This document shows positions 60,535-64,000 of a DNA stretch of 64,000 nucleotides, one piece after another. The stretch is from the NCBI GenBank assembly GCA_036399175.1, contig DASWNP010000036.1:44441-108440 (forward strand), given 5' to 3'. The DNA comes from DASWNP01 sp036399175. GTDB taxonomy: Bacteria > Acidobacteriota > Blastocatellia > Pyrinomonadales > Pyrinomonadaceae. Made by a program: the position numbers and the translations under genes. Position 1 is the first letter of the stretch. Each line of letters opens with the position of its first letter. Under the pieces are notes generated by a model. It saw only the letters and a list, made by a program, of their open reading frames with translations, searched no databases and was not told where the DNA came from.

Positions 60535-61554
60535 ATGCTGACGATTGACGGTTCGTTTGGAGAAGGCGGCGGCCAGATTATACGCACGTCTCTGGCGCTC
60601 TCGCTGATGACGGGCACGCCCTTTCGCGTCTACAACGTGCGTGCGAAACGCGATAAGCCGGGGCTCAGGCAGCAGCACTTGACGGCGGTTAATTCGGCGG
60701 CGCGAATCGGCGGTGCAAAAGTTGACGGCGCGGCTGTCGGCTCGCGCGAGTTTACTTTCGTGCCCGGCAAGGTCGAGCCCGGCGAATACAACTTCGACGT
60801 CGGAACCGCCGGAAGCACGACGCTCGTCCTTCAGACCGTTCTCCCGCCGCTCATCTTCGCCAGTTCTCCGAGCCTCCTGACGCTCGAAGGCGGAACGCAC
60901 AACGCCTTTGCGCCGCCCTTCGATTTTCTACAGAAGACGTTTCTGCCTCTCGTCAATCGAATTGGCGCGCACGTCACAGCCGAACTCGAACGCTACGGAT
61001 TTTATCCGCGAGGCGGAGGCCGCTTCGTCGTCCACATCGAGCCTGCGACCGAGCCGCGCCGCCTTGAGCTTTTGCGACGCGGCGAGCTACGGCGCGAGCG
61101 TGCGCGCGCGCTCGTCGTTAATCTTCCGGCGAGCATCGCGGAGCGTGAGCTTGCGGTAGTCGCCGAAAAGCTCGGGTGGCGCGACGATCAGTTGCAGGTC
61201 GAGGTTTCCAGTAACGGCTACAGTCCGGGAAACGCCGTGCTCATCGAAATCGAGAGCGAGGCGTTGACGCTGGTGTTCAGTCGGCTGGGCGAGCGCGGCG
61301 TGCGTGCCGAAGTCGTCGCCGAGAAGGCTTCGGAAGAGGCCGCGCGTTATCTCTCGCTCGGCGTGCCCGTCGACGAGCACTTAGCAGACCAACTGCTCCT
61401 GCCGCTCGCCCTCGGCGCGGGCGGCGCGTATCGCACAGCCCCGCTCTCCCTTCACACGACGACCAACATCGAGATTATCCGAAAATTTCTCGACGTGGAG
61501 ATTTCCACCACTCACTTGAAAGGCGACGTGTGGGAGATAGAAGTCAGGAAATGA
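60535..61554 (+). CDS. rtcA: RNA 3'-terminal phosphate cyclase
   Basis: 339 residues from ATG 60535. Converts RNA 3'-phosphate to a 2',3'-cyclic phosphate with ATP. Typical GSFGEGGGQIIRTSLALSL, RAKRDKPGLRQQHL, and the C-terminal SLHTTTNIEIIRKFL with the His (about 307) that becomes adenylylated. No rtcB or rtcR is adjacent; thpR, which opens cyclic ends, is elsewhere in this window. Confidence 0.94.
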   Translation: MLTIDGSFGEGGGQIIRTSLALSLMTGTPFRVYNVRAKRDKPGLRQQHLTAVNSAARIGGAKVDGAAVGSREFTFVPGKVEPGEYNFDVGTAGSTTLVLQTVLPPLIFASSPSLLTLEGGTHNAFAPPFDFLQKTFLPLVNRIGAHVTAELERYGFYPRGGGRFVVHIEPATEPRRLELLRRGELRRERARALVVNLPASIAERELAVVAEKLGWRDDQLQVEVSSNGYSPGNAVLIEIESEALTLVFSRLGERGVRAEVVAEKASEEAARYLSLGVPVDEHLADQLLLPLALGAGGAYRTAPLSLHTTTNIEIIRKFLDVEISTTHLKGDVWEIEVRK

Positions 61555-61570
61555 TGAGCGCAGAACGTGA

Positions 61571-61613
61571 GAAGGGAGCGGGCAAACGCTTCAAACGTCT
61601 GCCTGCTCCCTTC
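61571..61613. terminator. Bidirectional terminator
   Basis: GAAGGGAGCGGGCA pairs with TGCCTGCTCCCTTC (one mismatch) followed by TTCC, between convergent genes. Confidence 0.75.
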
Positions 61614-61633
61614 TTCCTTGTCGAGCTTGAACG

Positions 61634-62722
61634 TCAGGCGCGCTTGAGATTGCGCGCGGATTGAGTTCTTCCCGTTCCGGTCTCGCTGGCCGAAGCGGTC
61701 TGGCGTGCGGCCTGCGGCTCTTCGGTCTGCGCGGCGTTCATCTTTTCGATGCGCGCGGAGATACGTCGGTCGAGGTCTGTAATCTGTTCGGGCGTGAGGC
61801 GGTAGATGTTCGGCTGGTTGTGATAGAGCTTCGCGCCCGTCACGATGTCAGCAACCTTGAAGCCGTGCTGCTCGGCCTTGGCAATGAGTTCCTGAATGGT
61901 CATCGTGTTCGGGACAATCGAGAGGGGAGAGGCTTTCTCTTCGAGCGTCTCGGGCACGGCGGAAGGCTTCGGCGCATCTATCGGAAGCTCTGTGGCCGTC
62001 TCTCGCTTCATGTGGTCGAGGAAATCTTTGAACGCGACATCGCCCGACATCTCGAAGCCAACCTCGAAGGCGTCGCTGTTCGACTTCACCACCTGAAAGA
62101 CGCGCACCACTTCGCCGTCGCGCTCCTGCAAGGAGACTTCGACCATGATGTCCACGAAGTATTCGAGGCCGCTCGCCGTCATCGGCAGCACACGCCCGAC
62201 CTCGTTGTCCTCTTTCGCCTCCTTGCCCTTCGCCGGAATCTGATCGACGATGACGACAGACTTCCCGCTCTCGATGCAGAGGCGGCGCAGAACGCCCTGA
62301 AGAATCATCTGGTCGGCGGCCAATTCTTCAGCCGAGGGCTGCGCTAAGGGGTCGCCCGTCCGCTCGCGCACCGCCGCCACCATCTCGCTGTGCTTGGCCG
62401 AGAAATATCCCGCCCACGAATCGAGCGCGAAGCAGGCGTAGTTCTGCTCGCGTCCTTCGCCCGCCAGAGCCCAGTCGATGAACTCCGGCAGCTCGTCCGG
62501 GTGCTCAATCTCAAGCGCGTCGAACTGCGTGCCGACGCCGCGCAGCAGACGAGCCTTGCGCTCTACGTCGAAGATGCAGAGACGACCCAGGCCAGCCTCC
62601 GACATGCTGCGCACGAAATAACTTTTACCGACTCCGGCCCCACCACGAACCGCCATCACCAGCCGCTGTTGCCGTGGACGGCGGCTGAGCGGATTCACCT
62701 TCGGTTTGCTCGTCTGACTCAT
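61634..62722 (-). CDS. Sak4/phage-type RecA-fold ATPase (AAA_24-like)
   Basis: 362 residues from ATG 62722 (GAGGAG upstream). Walker A GGAGVGKS at 27-34; Walker B-like CFALDSWAGYF and VVIVDQIP; this is the phage nucleotide-binding/Sak4-type layout. The C-terminal 110 residues add a basic region (PNIYRLTPEQITDLDRRISARIEK) and a disordered end. Normally found in phage recombination modules, here alone in chromosomal context without phage genes. Confidence 0.65.
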   Translation of the reverse strand: MSQTSKPKVNPLSRRPRQQRLVMAVRGGAGVGKSYFVRSMSEAGLGRLCIFDVERKARLLRGVGTQFDALEIEHPDELPEFIDWALAGEGREQNYACFALDSWAGYFSAKHSEMVAAVRERTGDPLAQPSAEELAADQMILQGVLRRLCIESGKSVVIVDQIPAKGKEAKEDNEVGRVLPMTASGLEYFVDIMVEVSLQERDGEVVRVFQVVKSNSDAFEVGFEMSGDVAFKDFLDHMKRETATELPIDAPKPSAVPETLEEKASPLSIVPNTMTIQELIAKAEQHGFKVADIVTGAKLYHNQPNIYRLTPEQITDLDRRISARIEKMNAAQTEEPQAARQTASASETGTGRTQSARNLKRA

Positions 62723-62946
62723 TTTTTGCTCCTCTTTAGCCGGATGCGGCTTGCTAAAATCTTTGCAGGTCAAAGCTTTACGAAAACCTCGCGCTCCCCG
62801 AATGCAGGAGGCTCGCGGTCTTCCTTCCCCATCTGCGGCGGCACTGTAGCACAATTTCGGCGAGAATGGAACAACATTTCACGCATGAAACAGGAAAAAA
62901 GTTAAAGAGGCTGAATCGGATGCGTAGGGACGGCTCATAGAGACCT

Positions 62947-63453
62947 TTAACTTCCGGCAGAAGCGCCGCCGCAAATCCCGACCTGAACCTCCCTGATTGG
63001 CACGATGAGACGTAAATCCTGCGGGTTGAGTGAGATGAGAAAGCCGCGCTTGCCGCCGTTGAGGTAGATTTTCGGCAGAGCGAAGATAGTCGCTTCCGCG
63101 CAGACGGGCAGTTCGGAGCGCGTCCCGAAGGGGCTGATGCCGCCGACCATGTAGCCTGTAAGTTTCTGAGCCTTCGAGACTTCGCAGGGCGAGACGCTTT
63201 TCACGTCGAGCGCGCGGGCGAGTTGTTTCGCGGAGACCTCGCAGTCGCCGTGCATGAGTACGAGCAGGGGTTTGCCCGCGTCGGTCTCGAAGACGAGTGT
63301 TTTGACGACCCCGTGCTCTTCGACTCCAAGCTCTGCGGCGGCGCGCGTCGTCCCGCCATGTTCTTCCCACGCATAGAGATGCGGCTCGAAGGCGACCCGC
63401 TTTGCCCTCAAAAGGCGGACGGCGGGCGTGACCGGATAGCTCGTTTTTTCCAT
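62947..63453 (-). CDS. ybaK: Cys-tRNA(Pro)/Cys-tRNA(Cys) deacylase, YbaK family
   Basis: 168 residues from ATG 63453; the upstream in-frame extension has no family sequence. YbaK/EbsC fold: TPAVRLLRAKRVAFEPHLY, VVKTLVFETDAGKPLLVLM, GYMVGGISPFGTR. It hydrolyses mischarged Cys-tRNA(Pro). Divergent from the sigma factor gene. Confidence 0.9.
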   Translation of the reverse strand: MEKTSYPVTPAVRLLRAKRVAFEPHLYAWEEHGGTTRAAAELGVEEHGVVKTLVFETDAGKPLLVLMHGDCEVSAKQLARALDVKSVSPCEVSKAQKLTGYMVGGISPFGTRSELPVCAEATIFALPKIYLNGGKRGFLISLNPQDLRLIVPIREVQVGICGGASAGS

Positions 63454-63664
63454 CTCGAAATTAGACAACAATTTCCGGCCATTGTCATCAAACTTGCAGC
63501 CTGCGGCGTACCCGAACCGACAAATCCGTCCGATTCTTCTACACGCTTTCGGTCGGCGGCAATCCCTTTTGGTCGAGGTGTCTCTGTAAACTGGGGCGAA
63601 CAGTCGATTTACGAGACATTTCGGAGAATTTCCGACGGCACGGTGCTTGCAGGATTCCGAGGAC

Positions 63665-64000
63665 ATGATGACCACAAACGCTGCCACATTCCCAATCTTT
63701 CAAAGCTCCAAAGGCGAACAGGCGGCGGAGCAGCAACCGCAGCAGACAGACTACAGTCTGGCACAACGCGCCGCCTCCGGCGACATGGCCTGCTTTGAAT
63801 CCCTCTACGAGCGCCATCACAGAAGAGTCTATTCCCTCTGCCTGAGAATGACCTCCAATACCGCCGAAGCTGAAGACCTCGCTCAGGAAGTCTTCATTCA
63901 ACTCTTTCGTAAAATCGGAAGCTTTCGCGGAGAATCTGCTTTCACCACCTGGCTTCACAGATTAACAGTCAATCAGGTGTTGATGCATTTCCGAAAGAAA
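63665..64000 (+). CDS. ECF sigma factor, N-terminal part (partial)
   Basis: 112 residues visible from ATG 63665 (or ATG 63668), AGGA upstream. A Gln-rich N-terminus (EQAAEQQPQQTD) precedes region 2: AQRAASGDMACFESLYERHH, then RVYSLCLRMT, AEAEDLAQEVFIQLFRKIGSFRG, FTTWLHRLTVNQVLMHFRKK. The frame is open to the window end; region 4 and any anti-sigma gene lie beyond. Confidence 0.9.
   Translation, partial: MMTTNAATFPIFQSSKGEQAAEQQPQQTDYSLAQRAASGDMACFESLYERHHRRVYSLCLRMTSNTAEAEDLAQEVFIQLFRKIGSFRGESAFTTWLHRLTVNQVLMHFRKK

Noticed and set aside
63454..63687. Upstream in-frame extension of ybaK
   Set aside because: The extra 78 residues have no YbaK features and overlap the sigma-factor start on the other strand.

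Overview
The window looks like chromosome from a GC-rich Acidobacteriota bacterium, most plausibly class Blastocatellia (Pyrinomonadaceae-like). This is an inference from gene content: the uppS-cdsA-dxr-rseP-ispG block, a Bacillus-type SdhCAB, a cytochrome b fused to a c-type haem domain, HemQ, secreted S8/M64/penicillin-acylase hydrolases and a TonB-dependent receptor tail. Coding density is high, and no prophage, IS element or CRISPR array is visible. The first and last genes run off the window.

Layout. 1-7.9 kb: end of an outer-membrane receptor, a 1509-residue secreted S8-like protease, and a three-gene zinc-ribbon/membrane/secreted group. 8.0-16.4 kb (mainly minus): isoprenoid and envelope-lipid genes (ispG, rseP, dxr, a Coa1-like gene, cdsA, uppS), then truA and pyrE. 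16.5-21.5 kb: a DEDDh exonuclease, two VTT/DedA-type membrane proteins, a beta-barrel protein, a nucleotidyltransferase. 21.9-30.4 kb: aldehyde dehydrogenase, penicillin acylase, ThpR, an SPFH protein, an amidase and a LysR regulator. 30.5-34.8 kb: a Coq4-like protein and sdhCAB. 35-41.5 kb: a degenerate hybrid histidine kinase preceded by an unusual 21-bp repeat array, mdh, an Smr protein and an orthocaspase. 41.7-51.2 kb: M64 peptidase, tRNA-Arg(CCT), apt, acyP, a glycosidase-like protein, hemQ, Rieske, cytochrome b-c, cytochrome c. 51.2-51.9 kb: a tRNA gene split by an AT-richer HNH endonuclease insert and a complete tRNA-Arg(TCG). 52-64 kb: thioesterase, a UGA-interrupted rhodanese, thyA-folA, cystathionine beta-synthase, Nudix, uvsE, rtcA, a Sak4-like ATPase, YbaK and the start of an ECF sigma factor.

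Respiration ties several blocks together: SdhCAB and Mdh feed electrons from the TCA cycle, while HemQ, the Rieske/cytochrome b-c pair, the lipoprotein cytochrome c and a Coa1-like assembly factor point to a quinol-cytochrome c branch. ThyA-FolA is a dTMP/folate pair.

The strongest unexplained signal is a dispersed family of intergenic elements. At 13 sites two inverted arms, each built from tandem 7-bp units, flank a spacer that often contains AAAGACAGGTTTT. The heptamer differs between sites, but the architecture and position (against a stop codon) do not. Other signals worth checking are the 21-bp array at 34980-35105, the rhodanese with in-frame UGA and a hairpin downstream (selenoprotein candidate), the split tRNA/HNH locus, the kinase lacking its phospho-acceptor His, and -10 boxes only 8-9 nt before start codons.
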